From Gammaproteobacteria bacterium (lineage in GTDB: Bacteria; Pseudomonadota; Gammaproteobacteria; DSM-16500), in NCBI GenBank assembly GCA_013287235.1, contig JABDEF010000022.1, forward strand, positions 1 through 18,296: a stretch of DNA of 18,296 nucleotides. The letters are read 5' to 3'. Position 1 is the stretch's first letter, and every line of letters starts with the position of its first letter. The position numbers and the translations under genes were made by a program. This document shows, one piece after another, positions 7,784 to 14,432 of this stretch. The notes under the pieces are model-generated. The model was not told the DNA's origin, made no database searches, and was given only the letters and a program-made list of their open reading frames with translations.

Positions 7784-7844
7784 TGTCATTCCCACGAAAA
7801 GTGGGAATCCATCTGGATGGATCCCCGCTTTCGCGGGGATGACA
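7784..7844. repeat. TGTCAT-type palindromic element, copy 3 (long form with internal hairpins)
   Basis: The element spans 61 bases, from TGTCATTCCCACG to CGCGGGGATGACA. The outer 13-base arms match at 11 positions. Inside are the hairpins TCCCAC/GTGGGA (7790-7806) and ATCCCCGC/GCGGGGAT (7821-7840) around ATCCATCTGGATGGAT. It lies between the convergent stops of the 6091 gene and gmk, and could terminate both. The pattern resembles dispersed GTCATTCCC...GGGATGAC repeats known from many proteobacterial genomes. Confidence 0.85.
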
Positions 7845-7863
7845 GAGTACTAGAGGATGTCAT

Positions 7864-8463
7864 CTAATAGAACGGTAATTTCAAGGCTTGTCTTCTTCGC
7901 AATAAGCGACTTGCAAGCACGATATGTTGTAATTCACGAACCGCTTGATCAAAATCAGCATTAATCACCAAATATTGATATTCATGAATATGCTTAATTG
8001 TTTCCGTCGCATCCTTTAGGCGTGCTTGAATAATGTCGTGTTTATCTTGATTGCGTTTTTTTAATCGCTCCTCTAGGTCTGAAAGAGAGGGCGGCAATAT
8101 AAAAATACTAATGCAATCAGGAAATAAAGCCTGTATTTGTTGACATCCTTGCCAATCAATTTCGAGGATCACATCTAATCCTTTCGCTAACGTTTCCTTT
8201 ACCCAAGCTTGAGTCGTGCCATAATGATGATGAAAAACAATGGCATGTTCTAAAAATTCTTTCCGTTCAATCATTTCTTTAAATTGTTTCTCATCAATGA
8301 AGTGGTAATTAATGCCGTCTTTTTCTGAGGGTCTTTTGGGACGCGTGGTATGTGAAATCGAAACGGTCAATCCAGGCGTCCTCTCGACTAACGCTTGGAC
8401 CAGAGAGGTTTTCCCTGTGCCAGAAGGGGCTGCAATGACAAATAGATTGCCTGGCGGAGTCAT
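7864..8463 (-). CDS. gmk: Guanylate kinase
   Basis: Phosphorylates GMP to GDP with ATP, feeding GTP and (p)ppGpp pools. Of typical length at 199 residues. The P-loop is APSGTGKT (12-19). SISHTTRPKRPSEKDGINYHFI carries the conserved GMP-binding TTRxxRxxExxGxxYxF signature. Further on come EFLEHAIVFHHHYGTT and EIDWQGCQQI, both standard guanylate kinase segments. The ATG overlaps the hldE stop by 4 bases (ATGA), so the two genes are translationally coupled in one operon. It is separated from rpoZ by the inserted 6091-7761 gene, with convergent ends and a palindromic repeat between. Confidence 0.97.
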   Translation of the reverse strand: MTPPGNLFVIAAPSGTGKTSLVQALVERTPGLTVSISHTTRPKRPSEKDGINYHFIDEKQFKEMIERKEFLEHAIVFHHHYGTTQAWVKETLAKGLDVILEIDWQGCQQIQALFPDCISIFILPPSLSDLEERLKKRNQDKHDIIQARLKDATETIKHIHEYQYLVINADFDQAVRELQHIVLASRLLRRRQALKLPFY

Positions 8464-9893
8464 GATTCCTCCGAAATTTCGGTTTTTCGTACGCGATCAA
8501 TAATGTGTGTGGTGGAAAGGTCTTTTATAACACCTAAAACACGTACTTCACCGCCATAACGATGAACAATTTCATGACCCACCACTTGGTCGATTTGATA
8601 GTCGCCGCCTTTGACTAAAATGTCAGGTTTTAAAATTTTTAAAAGGCGTTCTGGCGTATCATCCGAAAATGAAATAACCCCATTGACCATTCCCAAGCTC
8701 GCAAGCACTGCCATGCGTTGTGCGATATTATTGATGGGACGTCCCCTCCCTTTCAAACGTTTGACGGAATCATCATCATTGATCGCGACAATTAAATAAT
8801 CCCCCAATTGTTTTGCTTGAGAGAGGTACATCACATGCCCTGCATGTAAAATATCAAAACACCCATTCGTAAAAACAATTTTTTTACCTTTTAAGCGCGC
8901 TGCAGTGACTTCTAATAATAATTGCTCATCATTGACGATGCCGGTATTCATCATATGATTGGTACTTGCGCCTTGTAATTCGGGCACACTCACACTCGCC
9001 GTTCCTAGTTTTGAAACGACAATGCTGGCAGCAAGGTTTGCAAGTGTCATGGCATGCTCATAGCTTCCGCCAGCACTTAAGGCAGCGCCGAATACACCAA
9101 TGACTGTATCTCCTGCACCAGTCACATCAAACACTTCTCTCGCATGTGCAGGCAAATGTTTTTCTTCCATCTCTTTTTGGATTAGCGTCATGCCACGATC
9201 ACCCCTCGTTAAGAGGATAGAGGAAATATCGTACTCCTCTAAAAAGCGCTTCGCTTTTTGGATAATGTCATGTTCGTTTTCACAAATACCGACAATTGCT
9301 TCAAATTCTTTGAGGTTGGGGGTGATAGCCGTCGCTCCTCGGTAAATACTAAAATCGGATCCTTTAGGATCTATCAAAATAGGCGTTTTCGCTTCTCGTG
9401 CGAGTTTTATCAATGTTTGGCATTGTGTCAAAGTGCCTTTTCCATAATCAGATAAAATAACCAGATTACATTGATGTAAATAATTTTTATAAAGATCTAT
9501 CAAAGCGTCTGAGTGAATGGGTGGAAACTTTTCTTCAAAATCCAAACGAATGAGTTGTTGATGACGGCTCATCACGCGAAGTTTAGTGATGGTCGGTGTG
9601 TGTGGTAAATGTAAGAAATGATGCGCGACTTGTGCTGCTTTAAGCTGTGTTTCAAGTTGATAGGATGCATCATCATCACCAGTGATTCCGAGTACAGAAA
9701 CTTTAGCGCCTAATGCAGCAATATTTAATGCAACATTGGCAGCGCCTCCAGGGCGTTCATCGGTTTGTTGAATTTTGACAATGGGGACAGGTGCTTCTGG
9801 TGAAATGCGTGCTGTGATCCCGAACCAATAACGATCCAGCATGACATCGCCAATGACGAGTATGGAAGCTTTTGTAAAATCAGGTAATTGCAT
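8460..9893 (-). CDS. hldE: Bifunctional heptose-7-P kinase / heptose-1-P adenylyltransferase HldE
   Basis: Makes the ADP-heptose precursor of the LPS inner core through two fused activities. Its 477 residues match the E. coli protein exactly in length. The N-terminal PfkB/ribokinase-like domain (about 1-320) has the RPGGAANVALNIAALG substrate-binding signature at 48-63 and the anion-hole/catalytic GAGD at 259-262. The C-terminal nucleotidyltransferase domain (from about 338) begins FTNGCFDILHAGH (341-353) with the HxGH-type motif and continues with a VKGGDYQ segment. It is first in an operon with gmk. No Shine-Dalgarno is evident before the ATG, but a good promoter lies 28 bases upstream. A heptose-containing LPS core is therefore expected. 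Confidence 0.97.
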   Translation of the reverse strand: MQLPDFTKASILVIGDVMLDRYWFGITARISPEAPVPIVKIQQTDERPGGAANVALNIAALGAKVSVLGITGDDDASYQLETQLKAAQVAHHFLHLPHTPTITKLRVMSRHQQLIRLDFEEKFPPIHSDALIDLYKNYLHQCNLVILSDYGKGTLTQCQTLIKLAREAKTPILIDPKGSDFSIYRGATAITPNLKEFEAIVGICENEHDIIQKAKRFLEEYDISSILLTRGDRGMTLIQKEMEEKHLPAHAREVFDVTGAGDTVIGVFGAALSAGGSYEHAMTLANLAASIVVSKLGTASVSVPELQGASTNHMMNTGIVNDEQLLLEVTAARLKGKKIVFTNGCFDILHAGHVMYLSQAKQLGDYLIVAINDDDSVKRLKGRGRPINNIAQRMAVLASLGMVNGVISFSDDTPERLLKILKPDILVKGGDYQIDQVVGHEIVHRYGGEVRVLGVIKDLSTTHIIDRVRKTEISEES

Positions 9894-9920
9894 GTTGTGT
9901 AAGAATAAAAAATTTTTGAC

Positions 9921-9948
9921 ATTCTAGCATAGAGGAGAGAATTAGCAA
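9921..9948 (-). promoter_or_regulatory. Sigma70-like promoter of hldE-gmk
   Basis: On the minus strand TTGCTA (9948-9943), a 16-base spacer and TAGAAT (9926-9921) precede the hldE ATG by 27 bases. It lies directly after the palindromic element at 9955-10025, which would insulate it from the upstream acyltransferase gene. Confidence 0.6.
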
Positions 9949-9954
9949 GCTGCT

Positions 9955-10025
9955 AAAAAACCTGTCATTCCAGCTGGAGTTTACCCCGTCGTGCTTTTAG
10001 ACGGGGTGGTAATGACAGGTTTTTT
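9955..10025. terminator. TGTCAT-type palindromic element, copy 4; probable bidirectional terminator
   Basis: Perfect 15-base outer arms AAAAAACCTGTCATT (9955-9969) and AATGACAGGTTTTTT (10011-10025) enclose a perfect 8-base inner stem, ACCCCGTC (9983-9990) with GACGGGGT (10000-10007), and a CCAGCTGG palindrome. Each strand ends the stem with a run of six T, so it reads as an intrinsic terminator in both directions. It lies downstream of the acyltransferase gene and upstream of hldE. Confidence 0.8.
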
Positions 10026-10300
10026 GATAGAAATGTGTGCAACAAAATTTTTTGAGCATGTAAAATTATTTTTATTGTTAATTTTTGGCATCACTTGCCT
10101 CTAATTATTCCTTGAGCTCCTCATCTGTTAAACGCAGTATAATGAAACAAATTGTAAAAATCAATTATTATTATTAGTGTTTGAGATAAATAAAAAATAC
10201 TTATTACTTAACAAAAGCCAAAAAAATGACAGATCATTTTTTAGCACTTTATTGAGCATATTTCTAAAACTATCGTAAAGATAAAAGAACGCCGTATTTA
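10026..10300. other. AT-rich gene-free interval
   Basis: No credible gene is visible here. A 23-codon hydrophobic frame at 10033-10104 (+) lacks a ribosome binding site. A TATAAT at 10138-10143 (+) has only a poorly spaced TTGAGC upstream, so a small RNA reading toward 10301 is conceivable but unsupported. Base composition is markedly more AT-rich than in the flanking genes. Confidence 0.4.
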
Positions 10301-10353
10301 AATTTCGGATAAGTCTTTTGGTTGCTTTTTACCAAAAAGACTTATCTGAAATT
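10301..10353. repeat. Long inverted repeat downstream of the acyltransferase gene
   Basis: AATTTCGGATAAGTC plus TTTTGGT (10301-10322) pairs with 10331-10353. The pairing has one G-U/C-A difference and one single-base bulge over about 22 pairs, with an 8-base loop. It starts 5 bases after the TGA at 10359. No T-run follows on the minus strand, so it is more likely an mRNA 3'-end stabiliser or a mobile-element relic than a classical terminator. Confidence 0.7.
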
Positions 10354-10358
10354 CTATA

Positions 10359-11267
10359 TCAAGTATAAAATCTTTTTTCACCAGGCTGTCTTGTTTTAAA
10401 TCGTTTATATTGCCAAATATATTGCGAGGGTTTTTGGCGAATGGCACTTTCCAATACTGAATTTAAACGTACGGCATCTTCATAAAGATTATCAGAAGGG
10501 AAATTTTCAAGAGAAGGTGAAATAATAATATCGTATCCTGAATTATCATCACGACGAAAATAACTTAAGGGTAATACCGATGCACCACTAATACGTGCAA
10601 AACGTGAAACTGTTGTGAGGGTTGAAGCAGGTATCCCAAAAAAAGGTGCAAAAACACTGCTGCGTTTCAAGCCACCATCCACATCATACGCGTACCAGAT
10701 GGGAAGATTTTGAGAAAGTGCGTGAAATAATTCTCGTACGCGATTGCTCGGAATATACGTGCTATAATGTTTTTTGCGAAAACGTTTATGAATATAAGAA
10801 AAATAAGGTTTTTTATGTGGTTTGTACATCACGCCAAATTGATAATGCATACCAAGTAAACGACCAATGATTTCAATACAAGTAAAATGTGGTGCGATAA
10901 AAATAATGCCTTTCCCTTTTTGAAGGGCATTCAGTGCATGTTCTTTTCCATATAATTGATATAAATTCTTGAGTTTTTCATCGGGTAAAGCCCACGCCAT
11001 CATTGTTTCAATCACGGCCAACCCCAGGGATGCAAAGTTTTCTTTTGCTAATTTTTTGCGTTCTTCATCTGTCCATTCGGGAAAACATAATTGTAAATTC
11101 TGATATGTTATCCGTTTGGGAGAAGACGGGAAGAGATATAAAAATTTCCCCAATGATTTACCGAGCCATATACGAAAACGTTTTGGCAAATGGACAATGA
11201 TCCAAAGTATTCCTAAAATGATCCATATAGGCAAGAAAAGAAAAAATAAGATATATTTGTTACTCAT
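10359..11267 (-). CDS. lpxL: Lipid A acyltransferase (LpxL/LpxM family)
   Basis: Inner-membrane acyltransferase that adds a secondary acyl chain to Kdo2-lipid A. Its 302 residues fit the family. One N-terminal transmembrane helix (about 5-26, FFLFLPIWIILGILWIIV) is followed by the catalytic H127-x4-E132 in APHFTCIE. YAYDVDGG and VFAPFFGIPAST match the conserved substrate-binding region. The C-terminus ends QYIWQYKRFKTR, similar to the family's W.ykRf.tr ending. Whether it is the LpxL or the LpxM paralogue cannot be decided. The start has no clear Shine-Dalgarno. A TTGACA (11305-11300) with TTCAAT 18 bases later is a possible minus-strand promoter very near the ATG. It is divergent from acylphosphatase. 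HldE lies downstream, giving a local LPS gene group. Confidence 0.93.
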   Translation of the reverse strand: MSNKYILFFLFLPIWIILGILWIIVHLPKRFRIWLGKSLGKFLYLFPSSPKRITYQNLQLCFPEWTDEERKKLAKENFASLGLAVIETMMAWALPDEKLKNLYQLYGKEHALNALQKGKGIIFIAPHFTCIEIIGRLLGMHYQFGVMYKPHKKPYFSYIHKRFRKKHYSTYIPSNRVRELFHALSQNLPIWYAYDVDGGLKRSSVFAPFFGIPASTLTTVSRFARISGASVLPLSYFRRDDNSGYDIIISPSLENFPSDNLYEDAVRLNSVLESAIRQKPSQYIWQYKRFKTRQPGEKRFYT

Positions 11268-11348
11268 GACAAATGATTGAACCGTGTAAATTTTTCATGT
11301 GTCAATATTACTATAACAGTCCAAAAATAACCAACAGGAGTCAATATT

Positions 11349-11624
11349 GTGCAAGATAAAATAGGTATGCATTTTTTGGTAAAAGGCCGGGTACAAGGTG
11401 TCTGGTTTCGTGCCTCAACACAAGAAGAAGCAAAAGCGCTTGAGATTACTGGCTGGGTGTGTAATACCAAGGATGGTCATGTTGAGGTGTTGGCATGCGG
11501 TGAAAGAGCGAAAGTCATGGCACTTCACGAATGGCTAAAGGTTGGTCCAGAGCTCGCAAGAGTAGAAACAGTGGAGCATCAAGAAGTTCCTTGGCAAGAA
11601 TTTGATCGATTTTATATCAAGTAA
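11349..11624 (+). CDS. acyP: Acylphosphatase
   Basis: Small cytoplasmic enzyme hydrolysing acyl phosphates. Its 91 residues are typical. The signature GRVQGVWFRAST (13-24) carries the phosphate-binding R21, and GWVCNTKDGHVEV (35-47) carries the catalytic N39. The start is GTG at 11349. AGGAG (11336-11340) sits exactly 8 bases upstream, while the in-frame ATG at 11367 has no ribosome binding site and would trim the first strand. It is divergent from the acyltransferase gene and convergent with rubredoxin. Confidence 0.96.
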   Translation: MQDKIGMHFLVKGRVQGVWFRASTQEEAKALEITGWVCNTKDGHVEVLACGERAKVMALHEWLKVGPELARVETVEHQEVPWQEFDRFYIK

Positions 11625-11639
11625 AGATTTTGATTTTAC

Positions 11640-11661
11640 CCGTCGTCCCGTAATGCGACGG
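11640..11661. terminator. Short hairpin between convergent acyP and rubredoxin genes
   Basis: CCGTCG (11640-11645) and CGACGG (11656-11661) pair perfectly around a 10-base loop, in the 63 bases between the two stops. No strong T-run follows on either strand, so terminator activity is uncertain. Confidence 0.4.
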
Positions 11662-11687
11662 AGGTATATCACGGAGCAACAGAGGTA

Positions 11688-11855
11688 TTAAATTTCTATC
11701 ATTTCAAAATCATCTTTGGAGGCACCGCATTCTGGGCATTGCCACGTGAGGGGTACATCTTCCCATCGCGTACCGGGAACAATACCATCCTCTGGCCAAC
11801 CCAGTGATTCATCATAGATATAACCACATAATAAACACATATAACGTTTGTACAT
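11688..11855 (-). CDS. rubA: Rubredoxin
   Basis: One-iron electron carrier of 55 residues. The iron is held by C7-x2-C10 in [10 protein letters not shown] and C40-x2-C43 in CPECGAS. The connecting [16 protein letters not shown] segment is the family signature. The start is the ATG at 11855, giving the standard rubredoxin length (MYKRYMC...). A longer in-frame extension to 11966 would run into hemL and adds unrelated residues. A GAGG lies about 12-13 bases before this ATG, so spacing is a little long. It is divergent from hemL with 55 bases between the starts. Confidence 0.95.
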   Translation of the reverse strand: MYKRYMCLLCGYIYDESLGWPEDGIVPGTRWEDVPLTWQCPECGASKDDFEMIEI

Positions 11856-11910
11856 GCTAAACTTACATCCTCGACCTAAAACCTCGACATCATAACTCAA
11901 AGGTACGCAC

Positions 11911-13191
11911 ATGTTAACAGAATCATTATTCGAAAAAGCAAAACGATATATTCCAGGTGGCGTCAACTCTCCCGTGCGTGCATTTCATGGTGTCGGAGGG
12001 ACGCCGCCTTTTATTAAAAAAGCGTATGGTCCCTATGTAGTGGATGAGGAAAATCGTACCTATGTGGATTATGTGGGCTCTTGGGGGCCTATGATTCTAG
12101 GCCATGCCCATCCTGAAGTGATGAGACGGGTGACGGAACACATGCAGCATGGCTTGAGTTTTGGAGCGCCTACTGCACTTGAAGTGACACTTGCTGAAAA
12201 AATTTCAGAAAGAATGCCCACCATCGAACAAGTCCGCATGGTGAATTCTGGGACGGAAGCTACCATGAGTGCGATTCGCTTGGCGCGTGGTTTTACGAAA
12301 CGTCATAAATTTATTAAGTTTGCAGGATGTTATCATGGCCATTCGGATGCGCTATTAGTGCGGGCAGGTTCTGGTATCTTAACTTTAGGTATTCCAAGTT
12401 CTGCGGGGGTACCGGAAAGCGTTGTTCAACATACATTGGTTGCAGAGTTTAATCGGCTGGATACGGTCGACGCCTTATTTAATACCTATGGAAATGATAT
12501 TGCAGCGGTGATTGTGGAGCCCGTTGCAGGTAATATGAATTGTGTGCCACCGATTCCCGGGTTTTTATCCGGATTGCGAGAATTATGTGATCAATATGGC
12601 AGTTTATTAATCTTTGATGAAGTCATGACAGGGTTTCGGATCGCCCGAGGCGGTGCGGAAGAGCACTTTCAGGTGAGACCTGATTTAATCACATTAGGGA
12701 AAATCATTGGTGGCGGTATGCCTGTCGGTGCCTTTGGTGGGCGATCGGATATCATGCATTCTATTGCGCCTTTAGGTCCTGTCTATCAGGCGGGCACATT
12801 ATCTGGGAATCCCGTTGCCATGGCTGCAGGTATTGCAACGCTCGATTTAATAGATGATCAAAATTTATATAAAACCTTAACACAAAATACGCAAACGCTC
12901 TTGCAAGGTTTAAAAGAACGAGCCCTTGCAGCCAATATTCCTTTCCAAACTACGAATGTCGGTAGTATGTTTGGATTCTTCTTTACGGAAAATTCTTCGA
13001 TTACCACTTTTTCAGATGTATTAAGTTGTGACATATCAAAATTTAAACAATTTTTTCACGCCATGTTAGCAGAAGGAATTTATTTAGCACCTTCTGCTTT
13101 CGAAGCAGGTTTTTTATCCGCTGCACATAGTCAAAAAGAAATTAAAAAAACCTGGGAGGCAGCTGAGCGAGCCTTTTATGTATTAAAATAA
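11911..13191 (+). CDS. hemL: Glutamate-1-semialdehyde 2,1-aminomutase
   Basis: PLP-dependent enzyme converting glutamate-1-semialdehyde to 5-aminolevulinate in the C5 haem pathway. The 426 residues match the family. Visible motifs are the N-terminal [12 protein letters not shown] and NSGTEA at 112-117, which forms part of the PLP phosphate pocket. [10 protein letters not shown] follows at 234-243, and the Schiff-base lysine is K264 in [20 protein letters not shown] lies 7 bases before the ATG. With hemJ about 3 kb away it indicates endogenous haem synthesis through the glutamyl-tRNA route. Confidence 0.98.
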   Translation: MLTESLFEKAKRYIPGGVNSPVRAFHGVGGTPPFIKKAYGPYVVDEENRTYVDYVGSWGPMILGHAHPEVMRRVTEHMQHGLSFGAPTALEVTLAEKISERMPTIEQVRMVNSGTEATMSAIRLARGFTKRHKFIKFAGCYHGHSDALLVRAGSGILTLGIPSSAGVPESVVQHTLVAEFNRLDTVDALFNTYGNDIAAVIVEPVAGNMNCVPPIPGFLSGLRELCDQYGSLLIFDEVMTGFRIARGGAEEHFQVRPDLITLGKIIGGGMPVGAFGGRSDIMHSIAPLGPVYQAGTLSGNPVAMAAGIATLDLIDDQNLYKTLTQNTQTLLQGLKERALAANIPFQTTNVGSMFGFFFTENSSITTFSDVLSCDISKFKQFFHAMLAEGIYLAPSAFEAGFLSAAHSQKEIKKTWEAAERAFYVLK

Positions 13192-13224
13192 AAATGCGTA
13201 CAATTTAGCCTAATTATTTTCTTA

Positions 13225-13254
13225 TGGACATTTACAGTTCTGTGGAAGTATAAT
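13225..13254 (+). promoter_or_regulatory. Sigma70-like promoter of the 13285 gene
   Basis: TGGACA (13225-13230), an 18-base spacer and a perfect TATAAT (13249-13254) precede the ATG at 13285 by 30 bases. AAGAGG at 13271-13276 is an 8-base-spaced ribosome binding site. Confidence 0.65.
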
Positions 13255-13284
13255 AAATGCTCGTTTTTTTAAGAGGTTTTTATT

Positions 13285-14364
13285 ATGCTATCCGAAGAAA
13301 TCAAAAATGGATCTAATAATAAGACGGGGAGACGCAACTCTTTCCCTGGAACGAAATCAAAATCAGTTCATCCTAAAGGAGGCACCCACTCGGCGGGTAA
13401 CTCACCGGCTAGCGGCAATAAAAACCGAAGATTATCTGAAAAAAAAGTAGAAGATTTGACAGCAGATAAACCGCTGCAGTTTTTGACCGACGAAAAAGAG
13501 ATTGTAGCATACGGTTATGCGCCCTTAGCGGCCCATATCGAGGGTACATCGGCCACTAATACGGTCGATTTGAGAAGCTGGGGTCACCGACGTACTAGAA
13601 TAACAAAAGTGATGAAAAAAAATTTAGAGTGTTTTGATGATATTGAAGATAATTATAATTATGTAGAATGCTTCACGCACACTCCAAAGGATAGTCCTCT
13701 AAATGAAGCCACCATTAACACATTATCTAGTCCAGATACAGAAGAAAAAACGCGAAATGCGGTTTTTCGAGAATTTAGAAAAGAAATCAGGCCTTTAAAA
13801 CAAAACGCAAAAGGGATGTTTAAACTTGAAAACAAACTACAACAGGATGGTGAGAGGGCAGATTTTACTTTTGCTATTTTACTTTCAGAAAAGGGTGAAC
13901 CCCAGTTGTTTGTTTCCCCAAGTAATCACATTTTCACGGCTGGTATGATGCCTTTTGTAGTGGCTGCAGGTGATGGATTTATAGTAGATAGCAAAGAGGA
14001 TGTAAATAAAAAAAGGATTGTTGTCAACGAAAGAACGGGTGCATACTATAAACCTTCTAAAGAAGAATTCTATGAGAAAGATGGTGTAAAGATTAATTAT
14101 AATGATTCTTTCTTGAGAGCTGTCGAAACATGTTTTGGTAAAGGGGTTGAAAGATTGAAAGAGATGCTGACACCCAAGCAAAAAGAAGAAGAGGAAAGGA
14201 AAAAACTTTTATCGCTTAAACAATCGGGCATTGTTCAAACGAATATCTATGTAGAACGACAAGCGCGAGAACAAGAGCCGGCACAGTTCTCTTCCATAGC
14301 CGAGCATGCTCAAGAGAAGACTGTGGTTAATGATAGTATACAAACGTTCAGCGGGAGCCGCTAA
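13285..14364 (+). CDS. Unrecognised soluble protein, candidate effector
   Basis: I do not recognise this 359-residue protein. It has a clear promoter and ribosome binding site. The first 55 residues are basic, Ser/Gly/Asn-rich and probably disordered. A folded region spans about 60-295. It includes FTFAILLSEKGEPQLFVSP (194-212), FVVAAGDGFIVDS (224-236) and VVNERTGAYYKPSKE (246-260), followed by a helix with FGKGVERLKEML. A charged helical segment (about 297-312, KQKEEEERKK) and a Glu/Gln-rich tail end it. The VVNxxTGxYxPS stretch reminds me of an N-x-x-S/T-G-H/A-Y-x-P-S motif seen in uncharacterised effector-like proteins; this is recollection, not verified. No membrane segment or signal peptide is present. 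It is co-directional with the membrane protein gene 68 bases downstream. The effector role is inferred from context only. Confidence 0.82.
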   Translation: MLSEEIKNGSNNKTGRRNSFPGTKSKSVHPKGGTHSAGNSPASGNKNRRLSEKKVEDLTADKPLQFLTDEKEIVAYGYAPLAAHIEGTSATNTVDLRSWGHRRTRITKVMKKNLECFDDIEDNYNYVECFTHTPKDSPLNEATINTLSSPDTEEKTRNAVFREFRKEIRPLKQNAKGMFKLENKLQQDGERADFTFAILLSEKGEPQLFVSPSNHIFTAGMMPFVVAAGDGFIVDSKEDVNKKRIVVNERTGAYYKPSKEEFYEKDGVKINYNDSFLRAVETCFGKGVERLKEMLTPKQKEEEERKKLLSLKQSGIVQTNIYVERQAREQEPAQFSSIAEHAQEKTVVNDSIQTFSGSR

Positions 14365-14368
14365 AAAA

Positions 14369-14385
14369 GTTAAGGGTTTTTTAAG
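14369..14385 (+). promoter_or_regulatory. PmrA-box-like tandem TTAAG half-sites
   Basis: GTTAAG (14369-14374), five bases, then TTTAAG (14380-14385) place two TTAAGs exactly 11 bases apart, 48-64 bases upstream of the ATG at 14433. PmrA boxes have the form YTTAAK-N5-YTTAAK. In Legionella and Coxiella, PmrA controls Dot/Icm secretion genes and effectors. Only the first base of the first half-site departs from the pattern. A good -10 at the expected distance is not obvious. Confidence 0.35.
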
Positions 14386-14432
14386 GTTGCTATGCTAACC
14401 TGAATTTTTAAGATTCTTGCAAGGATGCATGT

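Noticed and set aside
7784..7844. CRISPR-like repeat
   Set aside because: There is only a single palindromic unit with no regularly spaced copies; it fits a dispersed palindromic element.
8312..9455. Several plus-strand open frames of 60-80 codons opposite gmk and hldE
   Set aside because: They mirror well-supported coding sequence and lack ribosome binding sites or recognisable domains.
10033..10104. 23-codon frame encoding a hydrophobic, lipoprotein-like peptide
   Set aside because: There is no Shine-Dalgarno and no promoter at a sensible distance, and the region is AT-rich enough to give such frames by chance.
11856..11966. N-terminal extension of rubredoxin
   Set aside because: It adds 37 unrelated residues and overlaps hemL; the 55-residue form starting at 11855 matches the family length.
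13885..14181. 98-codon minus-strand open frame
   Set aside because: It is antisense to the 13285 gene, rich in Phe/Ile as expected from reading an AT-rich gene backwards, and has no start signals.
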